Shown here piece after piece: positions 1 through 8,794 of a stretch of 64,000 nucleotides of DNA (its first letter is position 1; each line of letters opens with the position of its first letter). The translations under genes were made by a program, and so were the position numbers. This DNA comes from Novosphingobium sp. FKTRR1 (lineage in GTDB: Bacteria > Pseudomonadota > Alphaproteobacteria > Sphingomonadales > Sphingomonadaceae), in NCBI RefSeq assembly GCF_020404405.1, contig NZ_JAIZDA010000008.1, positions 62,001 through 126,000 on the forward strand, in the 5' to 3' direction. The notes below the pieces were generated by a model. It was given only the letters and a program-made list of their open reading frames with translations. It had not been told where the DNA came from and did no database searches.

Positions 1-707
1 GCGTCGATCAGGCTGATCCGGTCGCGTGCGCGCAGCAGGCATGGCGCTTTGCCATGGACAACTATGCGGCAGCCGCAAGAACCGGGGCGATGCGTCCGGC
101 TCTGGCCAGAATGACGGGCGTTCCCGAACAGGAATTTGCCGGACCCGACCTGTCGCTCAGCCGCGACCGCTATCGCCAGATCGCGCTGGCCGACCGGGCG
201 ATGGTGCTTGGCCGCTATGACAGCCGCTTGCCCGCGCCGGTCGATCCGGTCGAGGGCTGGCAGGATCCTTCGCTCGCACCGTTGCTGCCGGTGATGACCG
301 CGCTGGCCCGGCAATCGGTGCGCGAGACGCAGAATCTTGCCCGCTCGCCGATCGATCACGGTGCCTATGTCCTGTTCGATGGCGCGATCCTGCACGGCTG
401 GCGTTATGGCCCGCAGGCGCCCCCGCCGGGCAGTCCGGCGATGGCTGCGAGGCTCGCGGCCTTGCTGGCGCACAACGGCGCGACCTTGCTGGTTGCAGGA
501 GGGCTGTTCGATGCCGTCGGCTCTTACGGTGCCGATCGCTATCTGGTGGAATGGATGCACCTGCCGCAAGGCCGAACCCAGATCGCCAGCTATCCCGGGG
601 GACACATGTTCTACCTCGACGATCAAAACCGCGCGGCGTTCCTCGCCCGCCTGCGCGGCTACATCGGTCACATTTCGTCGCCACAGGGTAAGACGACACC
701 GATCTGA
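1..707 (+). CDS. Serine carboxypeptidase (peptidase S10), C-terminal part
   Basis: The reading frame is open to the left edge of the window, so only the last ~235 residues are present. The end matches the S10 carboxypeptidase fold: a catalytic-Asp region (GGLFDAVGSYG) followed about 35 residues later by the catalytic-His segment (PGGHMFYL). The nucleophilic Ser and any signal peptide would lie upstream of the window. S10 enzymes remove C-terminal residues from peptides; bacterial members are usually exported. The first ATG visible here (54) is internal to the domain and should not be taken as the start. The next gene begins about 95 bases downstream on the same strand. Confidence 0.8.
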   Translation, partial: VDQADPVACAQQAWRFAMDNYAAAARTGAMRPALARMTGVPEQEFAGPDLSLSRDRYRQIALADRAMVLGRYDSRLPAPVDPVEGWQDPSLAPLLPVMTALARQSVRETQNLARSPIDHGAYVLFDGAILHGWRYGPQAPPPGSPAMAARLAALLAHNGATLLVAGGLFDAVGSYGADRYLVEWMHLPQGRTQIASYPGGHMFYLDDQNRAAFLARLRGYIGHISSPQGKTTPI

Positions 708-801
708 ACGTCGCAGCAGGCGCGCGCTGCTTGCGATTGTCTGCGGGCGCGCGAATACCGACGGACAGTCGGAACCCGGAACAACAGGGAGAACTTGCAC
801 A

Positions 802-1851
802 ATGCTCTATCGCAAACTTGGCCGTACCGGGCTTGACGTCAGCGTGATCTGCCTTGGCACCATGACCTGGGGCTCGCAGAACACCGAGGCCGAGGCCCAC
901 GCCCAGCTCGATTACGCGCTGGCGCAAGGGGTCAACTTCATCGACACCGCCGAGGGCTATCCGGTCACCCCGGTTTCGGCCGAAACCACCGGCAAGACCG
1001 AGGAATACATCGGCAGCTGGATCGCCGGACGGGGCAAGCGCGACGACTTCATTCTGGCCACCAAAGTCGCCGGACCTTCGCGCGATCCTGTCCGGCAGTT
1101 TCGCGGCGGGAACAACCATCTGGACCGGCGCAACATCGAGCTGGCCGTCGATGCCAGCCTGAAGCGGCTGCAAACCGACTACATCGACCTCTATCAAGTG
1201 CACTGGCCCGACCGCAAAGTTCCCTCGTTCGGCGCGCGCGGATTGACCGAGCTTGCCGATCCCGAAGGCACGGTGCCCATCGCCGAAACGCTCGATGCGC
1301 TGACCGATCCGGTCAAGGCCGGAAAAGTGCGCCACGTCGGCGTTTCGAACGAAACGGCATGGGGTGTGGCCGAATATCTGCGGCTGTCGCGCGACCAGGC
1401 GCAGGCACGGATCGCCTCGATCCAGAACGCCTACAGCCTGCTCAACCGCCAGTTCGAGGCCGGTCTTTCCGAGTTTTCGCTGCGTGAGGATGTCAGCCTG
1501 CTGGCCTATTCACCGCTCGCCAGCGGCAACCTGACGGGGAAGTATCTGGGCGGGGTGATCCCGGCCGGATCGCGGCGCGCCGTGGCCAGCCAGTTCGTGC
1601 GCTATGACTCGCCGCAACAGCCCGAAGCGAGCGCGCGCTACGTCGCCATCGCCCACGCGTTCGGGCTCGATCCGGCCACGCTGGCGCTGGCTTTCGTCAA
1701 TTCGCGCCCGTTCGTGACGTCCAACATCATCGGCGCGACTTCGCCCGAGCAGTTGCGAACCGCCATCGCCAGCATCGACGTGACCTTGCCCGATGAAGCA
1801 TTGGCCGCAATCGAGGCCGTGAACCGGATCCTGCCCGACCCCTGCCCGTAA
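802..1851 (+). CDS. Aldo/keto reductase (Tas-like)
   Basis: A 349-residue NADPH-dependent aldo/keto reductase with a complete (beta/alpha)8 barrel. The catalytic tetrad is visible: Asp48 and Tyr53 (FIDTAEGYP), Lys88 (ATKVAGP) and His134 (YQVHWPD). The N-terminus (MLYRKLGRTG) and the insertion after Tyr53 resemble the Tas / potassium-channel-beta branch. The start is the ATG at 802, with an AGGGAGA ribosome site about 10 bases upstream; the frame stays open further upstream but that part has no family similarity. Physiological substrate unknown; probably reduction of small aldehydes or ketones in the cytoplasm. A strong stem-loop follows the stop. Confidence 0.9.
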   Translation: MLYRKLGRTGLDVSVICLGTMTWGSQNTEAEAHAQLDYALAQGVNFIDTAEGYPVTPVSAETTGKTEEYIGSWIAGRGKRDDFILATKVAGPSRDPVRQFRGGNNHLDRRNIELAVDASLKRLQTDYIDLYQVHWPDRKVPSFGARGLTELADPEGTVPIAETLDALTDPVKAGKVRHVGVSNETAWGVAEYLRLSRDQAQARIASIQNAYSLLNRQFEAGLSEFSLREDVSLLAYSPLASGNLTGKYLGGVIPAGSRRAVASQFVRYDSPQQPEASARYVAIAHAFGLDPATLALAFVNSRPFVTSNIIGATSPEQLRTAIASIDVTLPDEALAAIEAVNRILPDPCP

Positions 1852-1889
1852 ACGAACGCCCCCATCGGGCGACCACATCGATGAGAAAT

Positions 1890-1928
1890 CGGCAGGCCCA
1901 TATGCGCAAGTCAAATATGGGCCTGCCG
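1890..1928 (+). terminator. 14-bp perfect stem-loop after the aldo/keto reductase
   Basis: Perfect inverted repeat: arms 1890-1903 and 1915-1928 (core GGCAGGCCCATAT), 11-base loop. It lies about 40 bases after the reductase stop. There is no U-tract, so it is either an mRNA-end-stabilising or factor-dependent terminator hairpin, or a protein-binding site. The rest of the 394-base gap (1852-2245) holds the AT-rich palindrome at 2001 and no gene I can support. Confidence 0.5.
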
Positions 1929-2000
1929 CTGCGAGCGGATGAGGCCATGCATCCGCAAAGACCGACTGGCGGGCCTCGGCTGAATCCGGCATCCACCATC

Positions 2001-2019
2001 GAAATATTTTCTATATTTC
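2001..2019. promoter_or_regulatory. AT-rich 19-bp palindrome upstream of the monooxygenase
   Basis: GAAATAT-TTTCT-ATATTTC: perfect 7-base arms with a 5-base spacer inside the only AT-rich stretch of this gap, about 230 bases before the flavin monooxygenase start. Symmetry and size fit a dimeric repressor or activator site. No regulator gene is adjacent, so the cognate protein is unknown. Confidence 0.35.
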
Positions 2020-2245
2020 ATTGCTTTAAAAGGTCCATTCAAGTCACGGACGGACCCTGCGTTGCCAACGGACCAACCGCCTGATCGAAGGCGCGTCGCG
2101 CAACCGCCCGTTTCGCCGGGTCGGTACCCCGCGTTGCAGATGGTCCGGGCGATACCCATACTGACGGTCAACGACAGGCGGCTGCGACAGCCGTCGCTCA
2201 AGTCGCATCGACCATCGGTTTCCCGATCTTGCAAAGGTTCATGCC

Positions 2246-3598
2246 GTGACCCGTTCCCGTCAACTTCATCTTGGCGCGTTCATGCGCCCGGTCTCGATCC
2301 ATACCGGCGCGTGGCGCTATCCCGGCGCATGGCCCGACGCCAACTTCAACCTCGCGCACATCAAGCGCCTCGCCCAGACGCTTGAGGCGGCCAAGTTCGA
2401 TGCGTTTTTCATGGCGGATCATCTTGCCGTGCTGAACATGCCGATCGATGCGCTCAAGCGCAGCCATACGGTGACCTCGTTCGAGCCGTTCACGTTGCTG
2501 TCGGCGCTCGCCATGGTGACCGAGCGGATCGGCCTCGTCGCGACCGCTTCCACGACGTATGAGGAACCGTATCATATCGCGCGGCGGTTCGCCTCGCTCG
2601 ACCACCTCAGCGCAGGCCGCGCCGGGTGGAACATCGTGACCACCGGCAACCCCGAAACCTCGCACAATTTCGGCAGCGACCAGCATCTGGCGCACGAGAC
2701 GCGCTATGCCCGCGCGCGCGAGTTCTACGACGTGGTGACCGGCCTGTGGGATAGCTGGGATGACGATGCCTTTGTCCGCGATGTGGATGCAGGGATCTAT
2801 TTCGATCCCGCCAAGCTTCACGTCCTCAACCACAAGGGCCCATCGCTGTCGGTCCGCGGGCCGCTCAACATCGCCCGGCCGGTTCAGGGCTGGCCGGTGA
2901 TCGTGCAGGCCGGTGCATCCGAGCCCGGTCGGCAACTCGCCGCCGAAACCGCCGAAGTGATCTTCGGGTCGGAACAGACGCTGGCGGGCGGCAAGGCATT
3001 CTACGCCGACGTGAAGGGCCGAATGCGCGCGATCGGTCGCGATCCCGATCATCTCAAGATCCTGCCTGCCGCATTCGTGGTGGTGGGCGACACGGTGGAA
3101 GAGGCGCAGGCCAAGCGCGCCCATCTCGACAGTCTGGTGCATTACGACAGCGGGATTCGCTCGCTTTCGATCATGCTGGATTACGACGTTTCCGGCTTCG
3201 ATCCGGATGGACCGCTGCCGGAGATCCCTGAAAGCAATGCCAGCAAGAGCAGCCGCGACCGGACGATCGAACTTGCCCGGCGCGACAACCTGTCGATCCG
3301 CCAGCTCGCGGCCAAGGCGGGCAGTTTTGCCGGGCTCGCCTTTGTCGGAACGCCAAAGACGATTGCCGACGAGATGGAGACCTGGCTCGAAGAACGGGCC
3401 AGCGACGGGTTCAACATGATGTTCCCGTGGCTGCCCGGCGGGCTTGACGACTTTGCGACACAAGTGATCCCGGAACTGCAGCGCCGGGGCATCTTCCGCA
3501 AGGAGTACGAAGGCACGACCTTGCGCGACCACCTCGGCCTGCCGCGCCCGGCCAACCGGTTCTTCACGGATCGGCAGGTTGACGAGGCAGCCGAGTAA
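2246..3598 (+). CDS. LLM-class flavin-dependent monooxygenase (NtaA/SnaA/DszA family)
   Basis: A 450-residue luciferase-like monooxygenase of the NtaA/SnaA/DszA group, which uses FMNH2 from a separate reductase to oxidise small organic substrates (nitrilotriacetate, sulfones and similar). Family hallmarks: the N-terminal HLGAFMRPVSIHTGAWRYPG block, the barrel segment with FFMADHLAVL, and the GRAGWNIVTT segment near residue 130. The chosen start is GTG 2246, with an AAAGG ribosome site 9 bases upstream; an ATG at 2241 is out of frame. No flavin reductase or sulfonate transporter is adjacent, so the substrate is not deducible. It stands alone between a long regulated-looking leader and a convergent J-domain gene. 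Confidence 0.88.
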   Translation: MTRSRQLHLGAFMRPVSIHTGAWRYPGAWPDANFNLAHIKRLAQTLEAAKFDAFFMADHLAVLNMPIDALKRSHTVTSFEPFTLLSALAMVTERIGLVATASTTYEEPYHIARRFASLDHLSAGRAGWNIVTTGNPETSHNFGSDQHLAHETRYARAREFYDVVTGLWDSWDDDAFVRDVDAGIYFDPAKLHVLNHKGPSLSVRGPLNIARPVQGWPVIVQAGASEPGRQLAAETAEVIFGSEQTLAGGKAFYADVKGRMRAIGRDPDHLKILPAAFVVVGDTVEEAQAKRAHLDSLVHYDSGIRSLSIMLDYDVSGFDPDGPLPEIPESNASKSSRDRTIELARRDNLSIRQLAAKAGSFAGLAFVGTPKTIADEMETWLEERASDGFNMMFPWLPGGLDDFATQVIPELQRRGIFRKEYEGTTLRDHLGLPRPANRFFTDRQVDEAAE

Positions 3599-3643
3599 GC
3601 ACCGATCGCGTCGCCATGGTGCGCAAGGGTTTGTGTGGGGGGC

Positions 3644-3664
3644 GGGGGGTGGCTGCTACCCCCC
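3644..3664. terminator. Short G/C-run hairpin between convergent genes
   Basis: GGGGGGT (3644-3650) and ACCCCCC (3658-3664) with a 7-base loop, lying in the convergent gap after the monooxygenase and overlapping the last codons of the J-domain gene. No T-tract. A weak candidate for transcription ending in either direction. Confidence 0.3.
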
Positions 3665-4249
3665 GAACGCCCCATGCTTGCGCAAGTGGTTGTAGGCATC
3701 GACCACTTCCTGCAGCCGGGCTTCATGGCTGCGGTCGCCGCCATTGCGGTCCGGGTGATAGCGGCGAACCAGTTCGGAATAGCGCTGACGCAGCACCTTG
3801 CGATCGGCGTCGAAGCCCAGCCCCAGCACGTCGTAGGCGCGGCGGTCGGCGGGGTTGAGCCCGCGCCGGGCGGCATCGGCGTTGCGGTGATGGTCCTCGC
3901 GCCGGGCCCGCGCGCGCCGGGCGATGGCCTCCAGCGGATCGTTGAAGTCGGCCCAGCGCGGCGCCTGGTCGATCCCGGCGTCGGGACGAAAGGCGCGGGT
4001 CTGCGTCTCCCAGCCCGACAGCGGCGATTGCGCGGCCATGATCTGCTCTTGCGTCATGCCCTTGAAGAAATCGTACCCGGCGTTGAACTGGCGAATATGA
4101 TCCAGACAGAACCAGCGGTACTCGCCCGGTCCGTCGAAGCCCGGCGGGCGCACGCCGGGCGCGCGGAATTCGCCCGGCTGGTCACACCCGGGGGCGCTGC
4201 ACAGGCGGCCGCTGCCGCCGATGCGGCCATGAAAGCGATCAGAACTCAA
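3656..4249 (-). CDS. J-domain (DnaJ-like) protein with Cys-containing N-terminus
   Basis: 197 residues. The C-terminal ~55 residues form a J-domain: helix II/III with the HPD motif at 165-167 (RRYHPDRNGG), which stimulates the ATPase of an Hsp70 (DnaK) partner. The N-terminal half carries Cys17, Cys22 and Cys48 in a small compact region (RLCSAPGCDQPG), which could bind metal but is not a recognised zinc finger. There is no G/F region or DnaJ-type cysteine repeat, so this is a type III co-chaperone. The only frame-opening start is TTG at 4249, so the exact N-terminus is uncertain. Divergent from the BolA gene. Confidence 0.85.
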   Translation of the reverse strand: MSSDRFHGRIGGSGRLCSAPGCDQPGEFRAPGVRPPGFDGPGEYRWFCLDHIRQFNAGYDFFKGMTQEQIMAAQSPLSGWETQTRAFRPDAGIDQAPRWADFNDPLEAIARRARARREDHHRNADAARRGLNPADRRAYDVLGLGFDADRKVLRQRYSELVRRYHPDRNGGDRSHEARLQEVVDAYNHLRKHGAFGG

Positions 4250-4317
4250 CAGACGATACTCATCGGGTGTGACTCATTGGGCTGTCACATGGCCCCTGAT
4301 GCGCTAGGATGAAAGGC

Positions 4318-4590
4318 ATGACCGGACCCATTGCCCAAGAGATAGCGGAAAAACTCTCCGCAGCGTTCCAACCCACCCGGCTGGAGGTGATCAACGACAG
4401 CGCCAGCCACCATGGCCACGCCGGGCACGACGGCTCGGGCGAATCGCACTTCACCGTCGAGATCGAGGCATCCGCCTTTGCCGGGGTATCGCGGCTGAAC
4501 CGCCAGCGGCAGGTGATCGCCGCGCTCGGCGACATTCCCGGCCAGCGGGTCCACGCGCTCGCGATCAAGGCGCGGGCGCCCGGCGAGTGA
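4318..4590 (+). CDS. BolA family protein
   Basis: 90-residue BolA-like protein with the class II KH-like fold; the conserved segments are the His-rich loop (SASHHGHAGHDG), SHFTVEIEASAF, and the RQRQVIAAL helix. BolA proteins partner with monothiol glutaredoxins in iron-sulfur cluster handling and iron-dependent regulation. ATG 4318 is preferred because AGGA lies 8 bases upstream; an in-frame ATG at 4309 would add three residues but has no ribosome site. The stop overlaps the next start (GTGA), so it is translationally coupled to the NUDIX gene. Confidence 0.88.
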   Translation: MTGPIAQEIAEKLSAAFQPTRLEVINDSASHHGHAGHDGSGESHFTVEIEASAFAGVSRLNRQRQVIAALGDIPGQRVHALAIKARAPGE

Positions 4591-5057
4591 ACGCCCTGCC
4601 CGCTGCTGCTGCAAACGCCAAGCGCAGGATACGCCGGGCGGCGCGCATCCTGCTGACCGATGCGCAAGGGCGGCTGCTGCTGTTCCGCTATGCCCCGCCC
4701 GCGCGCCGCGCCTTCTGGTGCGCGCCGGGTGGTGAATGCGATCCGGGTGAGGACTTTGCCGCCGCCGCCCGCCGCGAACTGCGCGAGGAGACCGGGCTCG
4801 ACACCGATTGCGGGCCCGAAATCGCGCGCCGGGCCGATGACTTCATCACGCTGGAAAACGAGCCGGTTACCTCGGACGAGCGGTTCTATCGCGTCACGGT
4901 CGACCAGCTTGAGGTGACGGCGGACGGCTGGACCGATCTGGAGCGGGCAATGCAGATGCAGCACCGCTGGTTCACCCGCGCCGAACTGGCCGACTGGCCC
5001 GAACCGATCTTTCCCGACACGCTGCTGGCGCTGCTCGACAGCACCGCTCCGGCTTGA
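4587..5057 (+). CDS. NUDIX hydrolase
   Basis: 156 residues with a complete Nudix box at about 49-71: Gx5Ex7REUxEExGU is satisfied by GECDPGE then RELREETGL. These enzymes hydrolyse a nucleoside diphosphate linked to another moiety, using Mg2+ bound by the glutamates of the box. Substrate not predictable. The start is GTG 4587, which overlaps the BolA stop by four bases. The N-terminal lead (about 18 residues, Ala/Arg rich) is short for this family and shows no targeting signal. Confidence 0.88.
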   Translation: MNALPAAAANAKRRIRRAARILLTDAQGRLLLFRYAPPARRAFWCAPGGECDPGEDFAAAARRELREETGLDTDCGPEIARRADDFITLENEPVTSDERFYRVTVDQLEVTADGWTDLERAMQMQHRWFTRAELADWPEPIFPDTLLALLDSTAPA

Positions 5058-5103
5058 GGGAACGCGTAAAGCCATAAAGGCAAAACCATAAGGGAGAGTG
5101 GAA

Positions 5104-5916
5104 ATGGCATTTGCAGGTCAGGCCGCGTGGATCACCGGCGCTTCATCGGGGATCGGCGCCGCTTTTGCGCGGGCACTGGCGGCGCAAGGCGCGCGGGTGA
5201 TCCTGTCAGGCCGCGATGAGGCAGCGCTGGCCGCCGTCGCCGCCGATTGTCCGCAAGCGCTGGTCCTGCCGTTCGAGGTCACGGACCGCGATGCCATGGC
5301 CTCGGCCGTCGCCAGCGCGCTCGAATGGAGCGGCGGCATCGATCTGCTGATCAACAACGCCGGGATCTCGCAGCGCTCGCTGGCCATCGATACCGCCATC
5401 GGCGTCTATGACCGCGTGATCGCAGTGGATCTGCTCGCCCCGATCGCGCTGACCCAAGCGTTGCTGCCGCACATCGTGGCGCGCGGAGAGGGCCGGATCG
5501 TGATGATCTCCAGCGTCGCGGGCAAAGTCGGATCGCCGATGCGCACTGCCTATAGCGCGGCCAAGTTCGGGCTGATCGGCTATGCCGATGCCTTGCGCTG
5601 CGAAACCGCGCATCAAGGCGTGAAGGTCCACGTCGTGTGCCCCGGTTCGATCCGCACCAACGTGTCGCGCAACGCGCTGACCGCCGACGGCAGCCGCCGG
5701 GGGACAAGCGACAAGGCGATCGAGAACGGCATCGACCCGGCCGACGCGGTGCAGCGCATCCTTGCCGCCATAGCCGCCGACGAGCGCGAGATCGTGGTGG
5801 CCGAAGGCGCCGAGCAGTACCTTGCCGAAACCACCCGCACGCCGGACGAGATCTTCGACCGGCTGGCCGACGCGGTGGCCAAGGGCTACGCCAGCAAGAT
5901 GGCGGACGCACAGTGA
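5104..5916 (+). CDS. Short-chain dehydrogenase/reductase
   Basis: 270-residue classical SDR. Rossmann motif TGASSGIG at 11-18, NNAG at 84-87, active-site Ser near 137 and YSAAK (Tyr150, Lys154). The order and the extended C-terminus resemble the DHRS7-like branch. NAD(P)-dependent oxidoreductase of unknown substrate. ATG 5104 sits after an AGGGAGAG ribosome site; a GTG two codons earlier is less likely. First gene of an operon: its stop overlaps the start of the alpha/beta hydrolase by four bases, which in turn overlaps the LtrA gene. Confidence 0.88.
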   Translation: MAFAGQAAWITGASSGIGAAFARALAAQGARVILSGRDEAALAAVAADCPQALVLPFEVTDRDAMASAVASALEWSGGIDLLINNAGISQRSLAIDTAIGVYDRVIAVDLLAPIALTQALLPHIVARGEGRIVMISSVAGKVGSPMRTAYSAAKFGLIGYADALRCETAHQGVKVHVVCPGSIRTNVSRNALTADGSRRGTSDKAIENGIDPADAVQRILAAIAADEREIVVAEGAEQYLAETTRTPDEIFDRLADAVAKGYASKMADAQ

Positions 5917-6818
5917 GCGCGCCGTTGCAGCGGGTGCGGCTCGCCAACGGGATCGAGCTCGATGTCGTCGACGCAGGCCCGCGCGACGCGCCGGTGCTGA
6001 TCTTCCTGCACGGCTTTCCCGAATCGCACCGGACATGGCGGCACCAGATCGCGCATCTGTCGGCGCGTTATCGCTGCATCGCGCCCGACCAGCGCGGCTA
6101 TTGCGGATCGGCCAAGCCCGAGGGCGTCGAGAACTACACCCCCGACAAGATGATTGGCGACGTGTTCCTGCTGGCCGATGCGCTAGGGGTGGAGCGCTTC
6201 ACCGTGTTCGGACACGACTGGGGTGGCGCGGTTGCGTGGGGCGTGGCGCTGACCGGTCAGGCCGACCGGGTGATCCGCGCGGTCGTGGCCAATGCCCCGC
6301 ATCCAGCGATCTTTCCGCGGCTTGTCTGGACCAACCCGGCGCAGCGCGCGGCAAGCCAGTATTTCCGCGATTTCCGCGATCCCGCCAACGATGCGCTGGT
6401 GCGCGAACACGGCCTTGGCGCGCTGCTCGCCCGCGCGATGCGCACCTCGCGGCCTGCCAGCCTTGAGCCCGAGGAGCGCGCCGCGATGGAGCGCGACTGG
6501 GCCGATGGCGAAGCGGGCATCGCCATGCTCAACTGGTACCGCGCCAGCCCCGTGGCAGTGCCGCCACCCGATGCGCCGTACGAACTGCCGGCCGACTTTC
6601 GCCCGCGCCGCGTGCCGCTGCTGACGATCCCGACGCTGGTGATCTGGGCACTGGACGACGAGGCGCTGCCCCCGGAAAACCTTGAAGGACTGGACGAACA
6701 TATCGCCGACCTGACGGTGGAGCGCATTTCGGGCTGCGGCCACTTCGTCACATGGGAGGCGCCGGTGCCCTTCAACGCCGCGGTCGATGCCTTTCTGGAA
6801 AGGACCGAGCAACGATGA
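5913..6818 (+). CDS. Alpha/beta hydrolase, epoxide-hydrolase-like
   Basis: 301 residues. HGFPES at 33-38 forms the oxyanion hole, the nucleophile elbow GHDWGG places Asp102 as nucleophile (as in epoxide hydrolases and haloalkane dehalogenases rather than Ser esterases), and GCGHFVTWEAP near the C-terminus supplies the general-base His. DQRGYCGSAKPEG after strand 4 fits the epoxide hydrolase branch. It starts at GTG 5913, overlapping the SDR stop, and ends in an ATGA overlap with the LtrA gene, so the three proteins are probably made together. The substrate is not known. Confidence 0.86.
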   Translation: MSAPLQRVRLANGIELDVVDAGPRDAPVLIFLHGFPESHRTWRHQIAHLSARYRCIAPDQRGYCGSAKPEGVENYTPDKMIGDVFLLADALGVERFTVFGHDWGGAVAWGVALTGQADRVIRAVVANAPHPAIFPRLVWTNPAQRAASQYFRDFRDPANDALVREHGLGALLARAMRTSRPASLEPEERAAMERDWADGEAGIAMLNWYRASPVAVPPPDAPYELPADFRPRRVPLLTIPTLVIWALDDEALPPENLEGLDEHIADLTVERISGCGHFVTWEAPVPFNAAVDAFLERTEQR

Positions 6819-8083
6819 GTGACGACAGCGGACCTGCACCCTTGCCCAGCGCCAGCCCGCGTGCGGGTTCGCTGCTGCGCAACCACCATGGCGGGCACGC
6901 GCAGGTCAGCTATATCGAGCTGTTCTTCGATCTGGTCTATGTTTTCGCCATTACGCAAGTGTCGCATACCTTGCATCAGGGGCTCGATGCGCTGGGACTT
7001 GCCCGCACCGCGCTGCTGTTTTTCGCGGTTTGGTGGGCGTGGATCTACACCGTCTGGGCGGCGAACTGGGCCGACCCCGCGCGAACGCCGGTACGGATCA
7101 TGCTCCTGGCCGGAATGCTGGCCAGCCTGTTGATAGCGGTGGCCCTTCCCGAAGCGTTCGGCCACGGCGCGCAGGATCGCGGCGCGCTGTTCGTCGGTGC
7201 TTACGTGACCTTGCAGATCGGCCGGACGCTGTTCATGGCCTGGGCGATGGGGCGGGAAAACCCGGCAGGCATGCGCAACATGCTGCGGATCACCGCGTGG
7301 TTCGCGCTGTCGGCGCCGTTCTGGCTGATGGGCGCGCTGGCCGATCCGGCAGGCGCCCGGCTGGGCTGGTGGCTGGCGGCAGTCGCCATCGAGTACGCCG
7401 GGCCGCTGGCATGGTTCCGCACGCCCGGCCTTGGCCGCTCGGTGGCGCAGGACTGGGACATTTCGGGCGCGCACATGGCCGAGCGCGGCGCGCTGTTCGT
7501 GCTGATCGCGCTGGGCGAAGGCATCGTGGCGACCGGAGCCAGCTTTGCCGCACTGCCCGCATCCCCCGCCACGACCACCGCCTTCGTCATCAATTTCGCC
7601 GGTTCGGCGCTGATGTGGTGGATCTATTTCGCCATCGGCGCAGAGCGCGGGGCCGAGCACATCGCCGGGCATGCCGAGGCCGGAAAGGTGGCCCGCAGCG
7701 CCTATACCTACCTGCACATGCCGATAGCCGGGGGCATCGTGGTGACGGCGGTGGCCGACGCGCTGCTGCTCGCCGAACCGAACGTGCCCGCCACTACCGC
7801 GCTGATCGCCACGCAATGCGGCGGTACGGTGCTGTTTCTGGTCGGCACCGGGCTGTTCAAGCGGTTCGCCAGCCCGCATCGCAACTTCCCGCTGTCGCAC
7901 CTGATCGGTGTCGGCGGTCTGGCGCTGCTGGCGCTTGCGGCAAGGCCGCTGCATCTGTCGGCAGGCGCGCTGGCGGCATCGGTCGTGGTGGCGCTGTTGA
8001 TCGTGGCGCTGTGGGAGTGGCGCAGCTTCCACGGTGGCTGGCGCCGCGCCGTGGCGGCCGATCCGGTGACAACCGCGCTATAG
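6815..8083 (+). CDS. Low temperature requirement A (LtrA) family membrane protein
   Basis: 422 residues with about ten to eleven hydrophobic segments spread over the whole chain. The family block HAQVSYIELFFDLVYVFAI lies near residues 29-47, and AERGALFVLIALGEGIVATG in the middle is the second hallmark. LtrA proteins were named from a Listeria cold-growth mutant; their biochemical role is unknown. ATG 6815 overlaps the upstream stop (ATGA). Its coupling with an SDR and an epoxide-hydrolase-like enzyme is unusual for LtrA and hints at a shared small-molecule pathway, but this is inference. Confidence 0.85.
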   Translation: MSDDSGPAPLPSASPRAGSLLRNHHGGHAQVSYIELFFDLVYVFAITQVSHTLHQGLDALGLARTALLFFAVWWAWIYTVWAANWADPARTPVRIMLLAGMLASLLIAVALPEAFGHGAQDRGALFVGAYVTLQIGRTLFMAWAMGRENPAGMRNMLRITAWFALSAPFWLMGALADPAGARLGWWLAAVAIEYAGPLAWFRTPGLGRSVAQDWDISGAHMAERGALFVLIALGEGIVATGASFAALPASPATTTAFVINFAGSALMWWIYFAIGAERGAEHIAGHAEAGKVARSAYTYLHMPIAGGIVVTAVADALLLAEPNVPATTALIATQCGGTVLFLVGTGLFKRFASPHRNFPLSHLIGVGGLALLALAARPLHLSAGALAASVVVALLIVALWEWRSFHGGWRRAVAADPVTTAL

Positions 8084-8794
8084 CGCCGCGTAACCGCGCG
8101 TTTCGCCCGCAAGCTGGCCAAGCCAGCTTTCCAGTTCGGCGCGGCGCGCGGGCATCATCGCCTTGCCAGCCGGGGAAACGATCCGCGCGGGAACATCGCG
8201 CAAGTTGTCCTGCAACATCTTCAGCATCGCCGGACCATCGGGCTGGCCGCCTGCCGGATCGACCAGCGCCATGACCCGTGCGACGCCCACCGCCCCCAGC
8301 CAATCGAGTGCATCGGCATCGTGCAGATAGGTCGCCTCGACCGCGTGCGGATCGCGATAGTACATGTGCTCGCGAATGGCGCCCTGCACGGCCGCCAGCT
8401 TGGCCATCGGAAAACCGGCTTGCTGCAGGATCGGGCCGACGACCTCTGCCGCCACGTCCGAATGGTCGCGGTCGGGCTTTTCCCACGGGCTGAACGCGGC
8501 CAGATCGTGCAGATAGGCAGCCGCAAACAGCACATCGTCATCGAACCGGGCGCCGTCGGTATAAGCCAGTTCCCGCGCCAGCAGATAATCGCGCTCGTTG
8601 TGCGATCGGCCCCATGCCGGGTTGCGGAAATGCTGGGCGGCAAAGGCGCGCACCTGCTCGCGCCAATCGGCCGGGGCTGCGGGCGCTGCGGGCGCCGTCG
8701 GCCCTTGCAAAGGCGCAGCCGGTTGCGCGGCGAACGCACTCGCCGGAATTGCCACCAGGGCGAGCGCCACAAGCGTTCGGGTCAGTCCGATCAT
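8078..8794 (-). CDS. Exported HD-domain phosphohydrolase-like protein
   Basis: 238 residues starting with a clear signal peptide (hydrophobic core ALALVAIPASA, AXA-type site AFAA around 20-23), then a short Pro/Ala linker and an HD domain: His65, the His96-Asp97 doublet in AAYLHDLAAF, and LHDADALDWLG further on. HD enzymes are metal-dependent phosphohydrolases, usually cytoplasmic; an exported one is less common. Start ATG 8794 has a strong GGAGAGG site. It overlaps the stop of the DUF2332 gene by one base (TGATG), so the two are coupled. Its 3' end overlaps the LtrA gene end by six bases, tail to tail. Confidence 0.75.
   Translation of the reverse strand: MIGLTRTLVALALVAIPASAFAAQPAAPLQGPTAPAAPAAPADWREQVRAFAAQHFRNPAWGRSHNERDYLLARELAYTDGARFDDDVLFAAAYLHDLAAFSPWEKPDRDHSDVAAEVVGPILQQAGFPMAKLAAVQGAIREHMYYRDPHAVEATYLHDADALDWLGAVGVARVMALVDPAGGQPDGPAMLKMLQDNLRDVPARIVSPAGKAMMPARRAELESWLGQLAGETRGYAAL

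Noticed and set aside
6257..8032. A 591-codon minus-strand frame over the hydrolase and LtrA genes.
   Set aside because: Antisense shadow; no ribosome site and low-complexity composition.
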